From Spirodela intermedia (taxonomy: Eukaryota > Streptophyta > Magnoliopsida > Alismatales > Araceae), in contig LR746272.1 of assembly GCA_902729315.2 (NCBI GenBank), forward strand, positions 8,922,327 to 8,986,326: a stretch of DNA of 64,000 nucleotides, given 5' to 3'. The position numbers were made by a program, and so were the translations under genes. Positions 12,215-24,943 of the stretch are shown here, in pieces (positions within the stretch are counted from its first letter, which is position 1; each line of letters opens with the position of its first letter). The notes below the pieces were generated by a model. The model did no database searches. It was not told the origin of the DNA and saw only the letters and a program-made list of their open reading frames with translations.

Positions 12215-12370
12215 GCATGAAATCATTGATGCAGAATAAGCGTGCAAAGTAAACATGACATCAAAAATTGTTCTAGTTTGAAGTCCAGAAGAGCGGATGA
12301 AATCATTGATGCAGAATAAGTGTGCAAGTAAACATGACATCAACAATTTTTCTAGTTTGAAGTCCAAAAG
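12215..12370. repeat. Tandem duplication of about 80 bp in RLK1 intron 11
   Basis: A unit beginning ATGAAATCATTGATGCAGAA and ending TCTAGTTTGAAGTCCA occurs twice in a row, with a few substitutions and one-base indels. The same duplication is in RLK2 at 38,276-38,431, so it predates the copying of the arms. It lies directly next to the unusual exon 12 acceptor. Confidence 0.85.
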
Positions 12371-15275
12371 AGTGCAAGAATTTTAACCAAAAAAATCATT
12401 CATTTTCTGTGAATAGTTCTTAATATTAAGGTTAGTAAAAATTCCCAACCTGTTAAGGGTTGTTTGCAGGTACATACCATGGAATAATTGCTAAGGTTGA
12501 TACCACTAAAATTGTAACGACCACATTCTCATTTATTAACGTACGTTCCACCCCAGAATGGAGTGCAGATCTGAATTAATTTACATACCTCTGATAATTT
12601 GTGCATCAGACTTCTTTGCTGGCATATGATATATCTAAGTTTTCAACTACAGCCTTTTTTTTAAACAATCTGCGGTGAAGAGGAGAAATTAGCAACTACG
12701 CTATGAAGGACCACATCAATGGCAATGTACGCACTATCGTCAGACAAGGGTTCCTGGATCAAATATATGCGCCAAGATCGACGCCTAAACTTCGTTTGGG
12801 AAATAAACATACCAGAAAAAGAGGATTGTACTCAAATCCATGCTCACTGATGGCTTCAAATCAAGAATATACATCATGGGAGGAAGTCCAAAGTTATTCT
12901 GGGTAGTGCCCTAAGAAACTGCTGAGCCCTAACATAAGCATGCCAATCACATGCAGATGTTCTTAACCCATGCAAAGATGCAGCATATCACCGCTCGTTC
13001 AGGGCATCATAGAAACTGACTTTTAGCCTAAAATATCTCAAAACTCTCAAATGCAAGCATGATCACCATTTAAACAACATATATTATGCAAACATTTGGG
13101 TTCAAGGAGCTGTACAGGGTTTGCAGTTTAGTAAATGTGCCAATGTAATCCGGGATGCTGCCAGAAATTGAGCAATTTCGGAGGACCCTGACATTGTTCA
13201 CACAGAAAACCAATCAACAAATCGTCAAAAGTATATTAATGCGGATGGATAAATGCCATTCGCAGTCTTACAATTGTTCCAGATTTATCAGTTTCTCAAG
13301 GGGAGGGAAGCTACCGCCCGCATTTTTCAGGTCAGAGACTCTCCTACAAATGGAAAGCCAACATATCTATTATCACTATACTGAACTACCACAGACAACG
13401 GCCCTGATTACGGGAAAAGAGTAGAATCACACGCACAACACCGTTAGGCTCTGCAATAAAGAGAACTCGGGTGGAAATGGACCCTCCATAAATGTTCCTT
13501 GCATGTCACTGCGAGATTAGAAAAATGTACTATACCCAATGAGAATGCCATATAGTAAGCATATCCTCTTCAAATGATAAACTGCGCTGGGAAAGGAAAC
13601 ATAAGGACAGGTGAGCTTACAGTCTGTTTAGTTTGGTCCAGTTCCCAATGAAGCTTGGTATCTTCCCAGATATCTCGGTTCCATCTAGTCTACTGAAAAA
13701 CATTACCCCGCACCGATAATTAATTCTAAAATGGTCCCTAATTTCATGATAGAATCCAACAAATATAAGAGCAGGAACCGTACACGTCTGTCAAGTTCCT
13801 TAGGTTGCCCAGTGTTTCTGGAAGCTCACCGGAAAAGTTGTTGCAGGGAAGAAGGCTGAAATGGCGTAAACCGGTGTCACTTATTTTCTTTAACTAGTCA
13901 CATAAGTTACGATGATTCTACCTACAGTTTCTTCTCTTCTCTTTGATTCACGTAAAGGAGACAATTCAATTAATGGAGAACAATCTTCCGTAAACTATGC
14001 GCTTACAGTCTGCTTAAGTTGGTCAAACTTCCGAGGGTACGAGGAAGAGGCCCTTGCAGCATATTGCTCTCCAGGAAACTTCAATTAAAGCATGCAATAA
14101 GAATAAAACATGTCGATCAACATCTATTACCAATATATAATTCCGGTTAGTGATAAAATGTCTTCAACGAACAGGATATAACGTCCTTACAGGACTTCAA
14201 GCGCTCCAATCTTGCCTATCTCCTCAGGAATCGCACCTGAGATACGGTTTGCCAGAAGGTTTCTGCAATGGTAAACAACAAAGCCCTTGGTTAGATCAGC
14301 CACCTCCTAGAATGCGGAATAAAGAAATCGACTTTGCGTTGACGGGGATGGAAGGATCGGAATGGTGGTGACTTACAAGATTTTCAGGGGAAGGGAAGTC
14401 CAATTAGCGGCGGGTATGGAGCCTTTGATGTAGTTCCGAGAGAGGTCACTGTCCAGTTCCGCCGATTCAGAGGTTACAAAAATTGAGAGCGGGGTTTGGT
14501 TCCTCAATTTTCGAAAGAAAGAATGGAGAAACACAAGACATTTGGACGGCGAACTTACATCGAGGATAGGTGACTGAGCCTGCCGAACTCATCCGGCAGC
14601 ACCCCGGTCATATTAGCCCCCTTGATTTCGCTGAGCACAATTTCGTCCCAACAAAAACGAATCAGCTATAGTCGGACATCGACGAGACCAGATAACGGGA
14701 ATGCCACTCAGGAGGGGACAGCGGCTGGGGTATACATGCTGACGACATGCCAGGCGGTGGTGTTCGTGGTCGCATTCGTGGTCGCGTTCGTGGTGGTCGT
14801 GGTGATTTCCTGGCAGGTGACATTGTGGACGTAGAGGTCACTGCTTTCCTTTGGCCATTGGGTGCAAGGATCTTTGTCGAAGTCCCACTCCAATATCTTC
14901 AGCTTTAAAGCGATCTGCTGGAGCGCTTCGACTGAACGTTCCCGCGCGGTTGCCACCGGCGGTTATTAGAATTACATATATTTGTATATATATACAGAGG
15001 GGAGAGAGAGAGAGATGCAGTTACAGGGAATAAATAGTATCTATAATAATGTTTTACTTTTTGTAATAATGGAAAAATAAATTCCTGATATCGGCATTAT
15101 TGCGAATGGAGGTCGAAGATGGTTCTGTATCTGAATATGTTTTGAAAGTTTTGAGATTTCTTAGGGAATTTCTTACTCGATGCGGGCAAAGAGAGGAAAT
15201 TTTTTGCCCCGAGAAAGCTGAGCGATGGTCGCCACACCCTCCAGGCTTGAGAGGACGAGAGAGAAGTTGAGATTG

Positions 15276-15283
15276 AGAGAGAG

Positions 15284-15315
<32 letters not shown>
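15276..15315. repeat. (GA)n microsatellite in RLK1 intron 1
   Basis: GA-rich tract just downstream of the signal-peptide exon. It is mirrored with identical length at 35,331-35,370. Confidence 0.9.
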
Positions 15316-15497
15316 CAGCTCCTGGCGATCCCACTGCGAGGAGGAGCAGAGCGGAGGAGGATGGCATAACTCACGTTCCTCCTGGGGAGAGACTGCCCGT
15401 GGGCTCCCGGGCCCTGGAGACAACAGTTCAGAGTCGCCGCCGAGAGGAGGAAAAGAAACAGAGCTCGGGGGAGCCCCGCCGGACCAGCTGCTCTCAT

Positions 15498-17465
15498 CTC
15501 GCGCACCGTCCTCGTCGCGCCGCCTTCCGGTGGAAGAACGGGGAGGTTGGGGGTGAGCAACGAAGCAAACTGGGACTCCCCGTGGTCTCCTCGAGCAGGT
15601 GAGAGGGAGGGAGGGAGGGAGGGAGGGATGGCCGGGGATGGAGTTGACGCCATGCGGCGTTGACCGAGAACAGAGAGGTAATAAGGAGCAGAGGGGGGCT
15701 CTGACTTTAGGGTGGTGCCAGCGTGTAGGAATCCGTCTGGGGGAGGGAGTTGTCCGAGTTCAACGGCGCGATAGCGGATAATTAGGAATTTTAAAACTCC
15801 TCGTCCGCGCGAAAGCACGACGGTGAAGACCGCCAGCCGCGGCTGCTGTTGCCGGCCAGGCGAGACGGGAGCTGTTGCCAACTTGGGTGACGACCTCACG
15901 GAAGGGGTAGATCGGTGAGAGATTTTAGATGATAAATGTTTATATGAACATACTATCAAGACATCCCTAACAGCGCTCATAAAAACAAGTCCGCTTACGC
16001 TCGGTGAGAGATTGAAGTATATCTAATTCAAACTTGCTGAAATTTATTACCTTATCTCTGAGCAGAATTCCAACTTATATTGAAGTAGCAATAATCTTAG
16101 ATCATATGTTCCAACATATGATGATATGAATATTAGTTGGCCCACTATTCTTCCTCTTCAATTGTCCTTTTATGTATTAAAAGTTCAATAAGCTTGGATT
16201 CCGTACATATTTCGAATTTATTTTGTGCTTGTTTCTTATAAAAAGCATATAATTTGTGTTTTTAATGAGTAATTGTTTTCCATTAAATTTCTATTGGAAT
16301 GTATGAGAGCTCAAGCTTTTTTTAAGGTAATTTTTAAACGAAATAAGTATCCATTGCATCAGTTTATATTAGACTATATGCTTGGCAATAAATAAACTCT
16401 TAATTATCTTACTTACAATAAATTAATTACCAAAAATTTTAAATTACTTTCATGTTGACTTATTTGATTAAAACCTAATTTATTAGACTTACTCTTGCCA
16501 ACAATGAAGTAGTTAGCCATCTGATCAATCGACCTTGGTAGCATTATCCATTCTTTTCTCTATCTCGCATTCACATTCTCTAATAGAGACTTTCTGCTTA
16601 ACCTTCTCAACTTATAATTCTCACTCCATTAATGCATGCTCTTGCTTCTATTTTACAAGAACTAACATTCCACTTTTGCTGTAATATTCAATCTTCTCTT
16701 GAGGAGAACATTGACTTTTTTTAACATATCTATCTAGCACTCGGGCTATCTTGGCCATTATGATTGTTGTATTCCATCCTTTTTAACTTTGTTGTTGACA
16801 ATAAAGGGGATGATATCTATGATAATTGTATTTAAAAGACTATTGCCAATACACATGACTGTCATATTATCTCTCTAACAGTACTAAATGTTTTGGGACA
16901 AACGAAAAATAGAAAGGAAAAGAACTTTTTCTAATTATGATGATGTAAATGTGGATGTATTTTATTATTTATAATGTTATGTAAATCTCTTGAAAAGTAA
17001 TGTACTATTTCAGACCACATAGATAAAGTAATAGTCTGGTATTTTTATACCTTATTCTGATGTATTAATTATTGATTTTTTATTGTCTCAAAATGTACAT
17101 GATGTGCTGACAGACATAATTATTGGTATTTACAATGTTTTTATTAAATATTCTTTTCAGTATTTTAAAGTTAATTATACCGCTATTTATTATCATCAAA
17201 GGCTAAAGTTTGTTCAAGGCCGTATAATATGCTGCCTATCTTATAGCTTTTCGGATCAAAGCCTGATGAAGGCCATTTGATAGATATTTGGGCTGATTAG
17301 AAACTTATTTTAATAGATGAGGACCATTTGACAGGTTTTACGCCAGTGCCTATTTGGCATATTCTTAAGGTGGAACTATTTTGAAGGTGCATGACACAAC
17401 GACCATTTCGAACTATTTTTTAGGGTTTATTTTTTAAAAATTGTTCCGAGTCTTAGCCAATTTCC
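15498..17465. other. RLK1 upstream region and AT-rich intergenic DNA
   Basis: The first 480 bp form the RLK1 leader, including a (CCCT)n-like tract at 15,604-15,629 that is also found upstream of RLK4. Beyond 15,980 the DNA is strongly AT-rich with no coding signal. A long minus-strand open frame (15,980-15,054) runs through the leader and exon 1 into the intron; it is not considered a separate gene. Confidence 0.55.
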
Positions 17466-17661
17466 CAAATTAATCAGGGATCTTGGCAGCAATCGAGCGA
17501 TTCCGGAAAACCCCGCACTAATCGCAGGGAAGAACTTGTCAACGGATCTACCTGAAAAATATACATCGAGCGGGTTGGTGGATGAATGGTGCCACTCGCA
17601 GCAGCCTTACGACCGCTGCACAGCAAGTATTTTTTTCCGATGAGGACCCGCCATTGCGTGC
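17466..17661 (-). pseudogene. Decayed LRR exons of a receptor kinase (relic, arm 1)
   Basis: On the minus strand this aligns with RLK exons 10 and 11 and the intron between them: an exon-10-like GGCGGGTCCTC stretch, a donor-like GTAAGGCTG, then CATTCATCCACC in the intron, and an exon-11-like block matching CGAAATTGCTCAATT and GCAGCATCCC with several changes. Exon 9 may also be present just upstream, but too degraded to be certain. The frame is broken. The mirror copy is at 32,985-33,180. Confidence 0.7.
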
Positions 17662-17941
17662 TTCCTTTTCCAACGTTCGCTGGCTTGTAAATAAACAGCG
17701 TGCCACCTTCACTGATGGTCAGATATTGACAGCGGAGACAGCCCCACTTCCATGCAGAGGGGGGGCTTTCGAGCAAGCCACCTTCCATGAGATAAATGAA
17801 CGCGTTGGCAACTTTGGAAGCACCGACGTAAGAATGTTCAATTTTATCCACACCGACTTGTATGAAAATCAAAAATCAGTGTGGGACAGCAAAGCACAGC
17901 TCTCTCTCTCTCTCCCTCTCTCCCTCTCTCCCCCTCCCTCC

Positions 17942-17942
<1 letters not shown>

Positions 17943-17998
<56 letters not shown>
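17943..17998. repeat. (TA)n microsatellite
   Basis: About 55 bp of TA repeats preceded by CT-rich sequence. It is mirrored with the same length at 32,648-32,703. Confidence 0.95.
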
Positions 17999-18002
<4 letters not shown>

Positions 18003-18154
18003 GGCCAGATCTGCTGACACATGGTGCACTGACGAGTGTCTACGAGCCCATATACGAGCCAATAACCGGTAAACCGGGCCCACAGGCACTACCCATTAAC
18101 ACTCCCAAAACACATGATCCTTTAGTTCAGTGGCTCGCACTAAAATATCCTCCG

Positions 18155-18158
<4 letters not shown>

Positions 18159-18221
<63 letters not shown>
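18159..18221. repeat. (CT)n microsatellite
   Basis: About 62 bp of CT repeats. It is mirrored with the same length at 32,425-32,487 (as GA). Together with the TA tract it gives a misleading long open frame at 17,582-18,367. Confidence 0.95.
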
Positions 18222-18224
<3 letters not shown>

Positions 18225-18465
18225 GCTCGCAATTTAAGGTGAAATTAGATCACCAACTTAGCGCGGCGTCAGCTTTATTTACATCTGACCACTCCTCTAT
18301 AAGGAAGCCGTCAACTCTTAACCAGCGGAAACATGCGACATTCGCAACAACTCCAGAAAACCATTAAGTCGCCTGGCGTTCTCTGACCAACACCAGAGCA
18401 CCCTCCAATGTCCAACCGCCTTCGGCCCGAGACCACTTATTAGCAGGGTACCGGAGTCCACGTCT

Positions 18466-18542
18466 GAGATGCTGAGCTTCATCGACAAGTTGGCACCCCG
18501 GGCGGGGTTCATCAGCTCGAGTAGGGCGCCCTTCTGCAGCAC
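18466..18542 (-). pseudogene. Receptor-kinase last-exon fragment (relic, arm 1)
   Basis: The minus strand reads VLQKGALLELMNPARGANLS, which matches the start of the final kinase exon of RLK1-3 (VLQEKGALLDLVDPALGVNFS in RLK2). Homology stops after about 75 bp. No other kinase exon is nearby; it lies next to the RLK 3'-flank module. It is a short remnant. Confidence 0.8.
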
Positions 18543-18955
18543 ATGTCGGTTATCTCTTCTTCAGGAGATTACTGAAGCACATTTGTATATATCAATGAAA
18601 TTTTCTTTGAATCCTTTTAGACTCCCATAAACACATAGCTTATAATGATTTGGTCTATTATACGTACTCCAATCTGTGACGACTACATATTTAGGTTCCA
18701 TTGAAGTTTTATAATTTGCATTGAAGTCTATACGACTTCAACTGACATCAATGGACTTAATAGCACTAACCAACTTAGAATTTAATAGGTTTCAAGATTT
18801 TGTATATTTTAAAATAATTTCTACTAAATCTGGGTATAGTAGGTCTACACAGTCAGAAACGAGTCTATATAGGCTTATTGGGGTTGACATAGTGGGTCAA
18901 CATACTAGATAGAATGATTAGGTAAACATGCTAAAGTCCTCCAGGTGTGAATCAT
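18543..18955 (-). repeat. RLK 3'-flank module (arm 1 copy)
   Basis: About 410 bp that recurs inverted at 31,691-32,103, and in diverged form downstream of RLK3 (59,040-59,443) and at the outer end of arm 1 (6,770-7,000). Landmarks are TATGTTGACCCACTATGTCA, AATAAGCCTATATAGACTCG and CTCCTGAAGAAGAGAT. It has no coding content. Its constant position next to RLK 3' ends suggests it is ordinary downstream sequence copied with the genes. Confidence 0.75.
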
Positions 18956-19953
<998 letters not shown>

Positions 19954-19955
19954 GA

Positions 19956-21707
19956 AGTTCTCCTCCAATCTATTCAGCTGTAGTTTCTGTTCCTGGACAA
20001 CTCCCTATAGCGACAGAATTATCTCCTTTTCTCTAGCTCGACAATCCTCCCTTGTGAAACCTCGAGATCGCTGGAAGACTCTAGGAGTTAACTCCCAAGA
20101 AACTTATAGTTTGCAGACAACTCATCGAGACAAACCTTCTGCTCTTGCAACATCATCTCCTGCGTGAGGACTTTGCCTGTGAGTTCACTTTCCAACTTCT
20201 CTGCGAGACTTTGCTTCTCCGTAGCCTCATTAGTCATAGTCTTCACCGGTTCTTTTAACTCGTTGATCTGGATAAACGCTGTATCAACTGCTATTGCAGG
20301 TTGCTTGCGTAAGTTGTCGAAGTCTATATCTCAGCTATCGCTTCTTCAAGCTTCTGCTCAAGAGATAAGAAGTCGGCCTCTTTGTCCTGAAACTGCTTTT
20401 CAAGATCAGACAGCTTAACTTGTGAGTCAAGCTGATCCTTATGAAATACACGAATCTCCTTCCTCAGTTGTTCTGCTTCATCTATAATCCTTTTTAGGCT
20501 GCTTTCTGATTCCCCGAGTTTGGTTAGTGCCGATGCTTTCTCTGATTCCAGCATGTTTTTTGCTTCTTCGACAGATTCTAGTTTGTGAGCAGGATCATCA
20601 ATTTTCTCCTTTAAGACAGAATTATCACTTTCGAGGCGTTCTTTATCGGCCTTTAACTCATGCATCTCATTCTCAAATGCTAGTGTCCTGCTCAAAAGGA
20701 CGGAATTTTCTATGGAAGCTGCCGACTTGTCTTCTCGTAATGCTCGTATTATCTTCCTCAGGTCGGACACTTCACAGGTAGCGGCGGCCTTCTAATTCCG
20801 TATTGAGGCCATCATACTTAACCTGCAGCTCAGTCTTCTCAATATTTGATATTTCTAACTCTTTTGACACTATGTCCGCGTTCTCTTGAATCTTTTTTAA
20901 CTTATTGACAGCCTCATCGTGCTCCAAAGAAAATGACGCTCTCTCATCACCGATGGGTCTCGTCTGCGAGTTCAAGCCTTAATTTTCGCCCAGTAGTCTT
21001 GATTTTTCATCTTTCAAGAGTTACACATTCTGTCATCAGTTTTTCGATGGGTGTTTCTCGTGCACTTCCATCTTCAATGTGATCCCTTGCATTTCAGACT
21101 TCAGGGTGTTGGCATCTTCCTCAAACGTTAAACATCTCTTGACCAGATCGACCATCTGTTTAGTAGCTGCTTCCTTTTCAGCCTCCAGATTTTCATTCTC
21201 TGCCACCAGCTTTGCATTCTCAGCTGACCTTTCATTTGCTATTTTCAAGTACAGGTCAGATTCAGCTCTGAGATCCCTAGCAATTTTATCTGCCAGCTCA
21301 ATCTTATCTAATAATGTAGCATTTTCAGAGCCTAAGGAGCCTTTTTGTTCATTTTTGGATATTAGTTTCCGATTTAGATCATCCACTGGCAGTACCACAG
21401 CTTCCAGTACCTGCTTTAAAACTCTATTTGCATGTTTTCAGATTGATATCTCATATTTCAATCCTTCACCTTCGACTTTGTACGTTTCTACAAGTCCACC
21501 TGCCTCTCCCAACTTCTTCAGGACCGTTAAAAATTTTCAAGAATGAGAGCTTCATACTTTTGGCAAATTATAGCTTGTAATCGCATGGATTTCTCTAAAT
21601 CTTTCCTAAGTTTTCCATTCTCAATCTGGGAGGCAAGAAGGCTTTGTTTGGTACAGTTTAGGTCACCGTTCAAGGTTTGCAATTCTCCCTTCACGCTGGC
21701 ATTCTCA

Positions 21708-21712
<5 letters not shown>
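19956..21712 (-). pseudogene. Coiled-coil protein pseudogene, copy B (arm 1)
   Basis: Same broken coiled-coil gene as copy A, on the minus strand, with the same stops and frameshifts, so all copies derive from an already dead template. From the AAGCTT near 20,349 onward it differs from copy A: it reads KLEEAIAEI, then after frameshifts a further coiled-coil segment containing EKQSLAEKLESEL and MMLQEQKVCLDEL, with more stops. It ends where the copia LTR begins (19,953). The C-terminal signature seen in copy A is missing. Confidence 0.72.
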
Positions 21713-21753
<41 letters not shown>

Positions 21754-22460
21754 TCACTCGCTCACTCACTCTCACTCTCAGCCGTGCAGTCGATTAAGAG
21801 AGAACGAGAGTAGCGAGGCCCGCCTCAGCTCTTCTCGTGAGAGTGGGGAGCGAACTCCGAGTCTCGTTGGACCGGAGAGCTAACTGTACCATACGTGTCT
21901 GTACGATAATTACGAAGGTGAGTCAAATAAACTACAGGCTATGACTCGTTCCTCCGATCCGAAACTACAGGCTATTCCGAAGCATCTTCTTCGACGAGGG
22001 TCAGCTTCTCTCTCGAGATGGGTACAGAAAATATTCAAGCTCTAGACTGGATGGCTGGGGAAGATAATCACAGGCTTAAGATGACGAATAAATTGACGAT
22101 GTACTCGGTAATCTAGGAGGATGGTGAGCAGGATTAGTTTCGTTGCTGTTTTGGGAGTTTGCTGATCTCGTGCGGTGGGACTCCGGGCGTCTCTGACTTT
22201 GACTCGACGAGCTTCTTTTGCACCCCACGTGTGTCGTTAGAAAGGAAATCTGTCTCCCGAGATGTAGCCGCTCTCATTTATGTCCGCGGGCCCAAACCCA
22301 AAACTGTCTGAATATGGCCACAGCCACAACAAGATACGAACAAGTGTCCCAACGATATTTTAAGTAATGGGCAAACTTTCCTTACAACCGACCTTCTTAT
22401 GATCTCCATGCAGCGTAGCTTTAACACGACGAATCTACGCAACGTTCTATGACCTTCTTC

Positions 22461-22546
22461 AACACAGGCGCCGTACGGCGATTGTTGTCCCTCGCCGACT
22501 TGGCTCTCATCTTCGTCGAAAGACAAGCATCGCCCCTCATTGGCCA
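22461..22546 (+). repeat. 86-bp direct repeat at the inner end of arm 1 (partner 24,252-24,337)
   Basis: Begins AACACAGGCGCCGTACGGCG and ends CCCCTCATTGGCCA. The partner copy in the GH3 5' region differs at a single base. It starts 15 bp beyond the point where arm 1 loses its homology with arm 2, and looks like a copied filler at the rearrangement junction. A more diverged third copy lies at about 23,868-23,935. Confidence 0.93.
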
Positions 22547-23865
22547 TGATAGCGCTCTACTTGTGTAAAGTGGAGAATTTGTGGAACTATAAGATACCGA
22601 CCAATATAGATAAGAGCAGCATAAATTAATTCAGAAACCATAGTGAAAGCTCTTGCCGAGTACTTACCCTACATGAAAATGGATACTGGTGGGGATAAAC
22701 TCTTAGTAAAAGTGAATTCTCAAAATGCAGGGTTACAATTGGAAACCCATAATCCACACTGCAATAGTGTGAATGAATAGTTATGTCATAAATGTGGTAT
22801 AAATAGATATACTTTGCACAGGTAATATAAAAAAATGACAAAAATCAATAAAAGACGCTTCTGGCCAACAAATAATGTTCAGATATTCAAGAAACCGGGC
22901 AATTAATATGAGTCGAAAAAATCAATAGCTTTTATGTTCGGATAGTTTGTCATTCTTCTATTTTGAAGATTCATGATTTTAATATCTCTGTCAATAGAGA
23001 CTTGGTAAAATTCGCAAGCATGAAACTTCCTTTAGAAAAACAAGATACAGAAAATCAGCACAATCGTGATTTAATGTTCCAAGAAGCTTGTCTCACAACT
23101 CCTATCTAAACATTGATCATGTTAAAATACTCCTACAAGATTAAAAAGTAAAAATCCAGGGTTGTACCGCTGTCGATAACTGTTCCTTTTCTCTCACCAA
23201 TATCAAATATATCGGAAGGAAGTTGAAGAAATTTCCCTTCAATCTCAATAGCCTTCATATTGACGTTATAGTGTGGCCTACAAAATTTATAAATACATGT
23301 CATTGAAGAACAAAGCCCTCCACGTACATGTCATTGAAGAAGTTAAATAGAAACAAGTTGAGTCCCATATTGTAGTTGGAGTAGCAGAAAGAAATCTCAA
23401 GTTACAATAATAAATAATAAATAACCAAAGTTCAAGAATTGTGTCGCCTATAATTATGAACCTTCCAAAATTTTCAGGTCATGAGTCATTTATTAATACT
23501 AAATGTGGTCACATATGAAATTTGGAAGATTTAGATGTGCAAGTTGGAAATCTTATTCTCAACCATTCCTTGGGTACTCCCAATTGCTGGATTAAGCTAT
23601 GTAAAAATGAGATTTCAATCTGGTAAAGGAAGTAAAAGTCAACTTGTAATAGAGCCTAATTATCTTTTAGGAGTATGCACTCACATCTAGACTAAGAACT
23701 CACAATGAGCTAACGCTACACTTTTGAGTTCACTGTTTTATGATATGTATAATGTGAAATAGGAAAAACGAGAAGGATCAACTCACAATAATAACAATGA
23801 TATAAGAAATTTTATAAGGACACCCTTCTACATCCAATGACGATGACATATTAATCGGCTGGAAC
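22547..23865. other. Spacer between the arms, AT-rich, no gene seen
   Basis: AT-rich sequence unique to the window. Open frames are short and without domains. A small internal repeat (CATGTCATTGAAGAA, near 23,299 and 23,326) is the only structure noticed. Confidence 0.5.
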
Positions 23866-24337
23866 CCGAGGTGCCGTACGGGGACTATTCTCCCCTCGCG
23901 GACTTGTCAACATTACTCCTCGTTGGTCAGGATGGAGATTATATCTCAAGAAAACTGTGGATTTCCATGAGATTCGGTCCATTAACCGTTTTCGTCCTAC
24001 CGGGTCCATTAATGTCCTGTTACCATCTGTGAGATTCGGTCCGACCGTTTTCCTGAGATCTCGGGAAACGTGCCATGGAACCTCGACAACGGTTCGTTAA
24101 CCGTTTTCGTCTGAGCCTATCTGATCATAAATGTGCCGTTCCCATCTGTGATCTGCGAATGAGCTGTTGTTTCTCCGTCTCACATTATACTCCTGCATTA
24201 AATGGGCCGTTGACGAGCCACGTTAATGACACTCACCGCGGAAATCGCTGGAACACAGGCGCCGTACGGCGATTGTTGTCCCTCGCCGACTTGGCTCTCA
24301 TCTTCGTCGAAAGACAAACATCGCCCCTCATTGGCCA
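23866..24337 (+). repeat. Imperfect repeats in the distal GH3 upstream region
   Basis: Variants of GAGATTCGGTCCATTAACCG / GGTTCGTTAACCGTTTTCGTC appear three times (near 23,970, 24,031 and 24,090). Variants of ATGT(C/G)CCGTT(A/C)CCATCTGTGA appear twice. The stretch is bracketed by a diverged and a good copy of the 86-bp repeat. Function unknown. Confidence 0.65.
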
Positions 24338-24455
24338 ACCGAATTTATCTTTTCACCGAATTTTGGCTTTGACTTTCGTACCTATGGCTCGACAATCGAG
24401 GAGATATGCCGGGACGACGATAGACTGTCGTTGTTCTTCCCGCCGCAATCGAGTC

Positions 24456-24772
24456 TGTCTCGACGGAGAGTCGGAGCTGTAGTGGATGGGAAATCTCCAC
24501 GTTCCTCTGGTCGTAGATTTCTGAAGCCATTTCCGTCCTCGTTCCCCTATAAAGGGCGGGTCTTCCCCTTCTCAGGTTCCTCAGACTGTCAATCAGGTTC
24601 CTTGGTTGTCTGTATCATATCTCTTCCGCTTCATCGGAGAGGGCGGTATCATCAGTCTAAGCAACTGGGGGGCGGGGTTGGCCGTCTCTCTTCGGTTGTA
24701 GGCTTTCGGAGAGGAGTGACAGCTTGGTCTTCCGCCTTTCCCTGTGAGGGCTCCTCTCGCTCCCTGAAATTA

Positions 24773-24807
<35 letters not shown>

Positions 24808-24943
24808 AATTCGATTCTAATGGCAGCCACTGCTCGCGGCCTTGCTCCCACTGTTCCGCCCATTCCTGCTGATCATAGGGCTGTTTCTTCGTACATTGCT
24901 TTAACTCTTTGCTTCTGACGCGGATTTAGAGATCACGTGTCTC
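24456..24943 (+). promoter_or_regulatory. Putative GH3 promoter: AuxRE TGTCTC, TATA box, G-box/AuxRE overlap
   Basis: TGTCTC, the canonical auxin-response element, lies at 24,456-24,461, 92 bp upstream of a TATAAA at 24,548-24,553. A second TGTCTC (24,938-24,943) overlaps a CACGTG G-box (24,934-24,939). Composite elements of this sort are known from auxin-inducible GH3 promoters. The second is downstream of the TATA box, so it would be in the transcribed leader if that TATA is used. The transcription start and any leader intron cannot be determined from sequence alone. A CT tract lies at 24,776-24,803. Confidence 0.45.

Larger units (their letters stand above)
7129..15497 (-). pseudogene. RLK1: LRR-malectin receptor kinase (LRR-VIII-2 type), inactivated
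   Basis: The 24 exons, read downward on the minus strand, are: signal peptide 15,497-15,375; N-terminal cap 14,931-14,736; LRR exons, mostly 72 nt, at 14,630, 14,448, 14,262, 14,078, 13,855, 13,692, 13,508, 13,343, 13,187, 12,212, 11,965, 11,803, 11,658 and 11,531 (5' ends); malectin 11,321-10,946; 10,473-10,278; transmembrane 10,201-10,058; then kinase exons 9,127-9,009 (IGEGGFGPVYK), 8,900-8,690 (AVKQL), 8,561-8,324 (HRDIK, DFG), 7,833-7,683 (APEY) and 7,584 onward. Four lesions are seen: exon 1 is one base short of the RLK4 phase; the malectin exon carries a 2-bp insertion (near 11,256) leading to an early stop; TGG is TAG near 8,532 before HRDIK; CAG is TAG near 7,266. A functional version would be a plasma-membrane Ser/Thr RD kinase. 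Confidence 0.88.

Noticed and set aside
15054-15980. Minus-strand open frame of 308 codons (mirror at 34,666-35,592)
   Set aside because: It runs from the RLK leader through the signal-peptide exon into intron 1. Only the 41 codons of exon 1 have homology to other copies; the rest is leader, intron and GA repeat.
17582-18367. Open frame of 261 codons with Tyr-Ile and Ser-Leu repeats (mirror at 32,279-33,064)
   Set aside because: Most of it is translation of the TA and CT microsatellites; the rest is antisense to decayed LRR exons.
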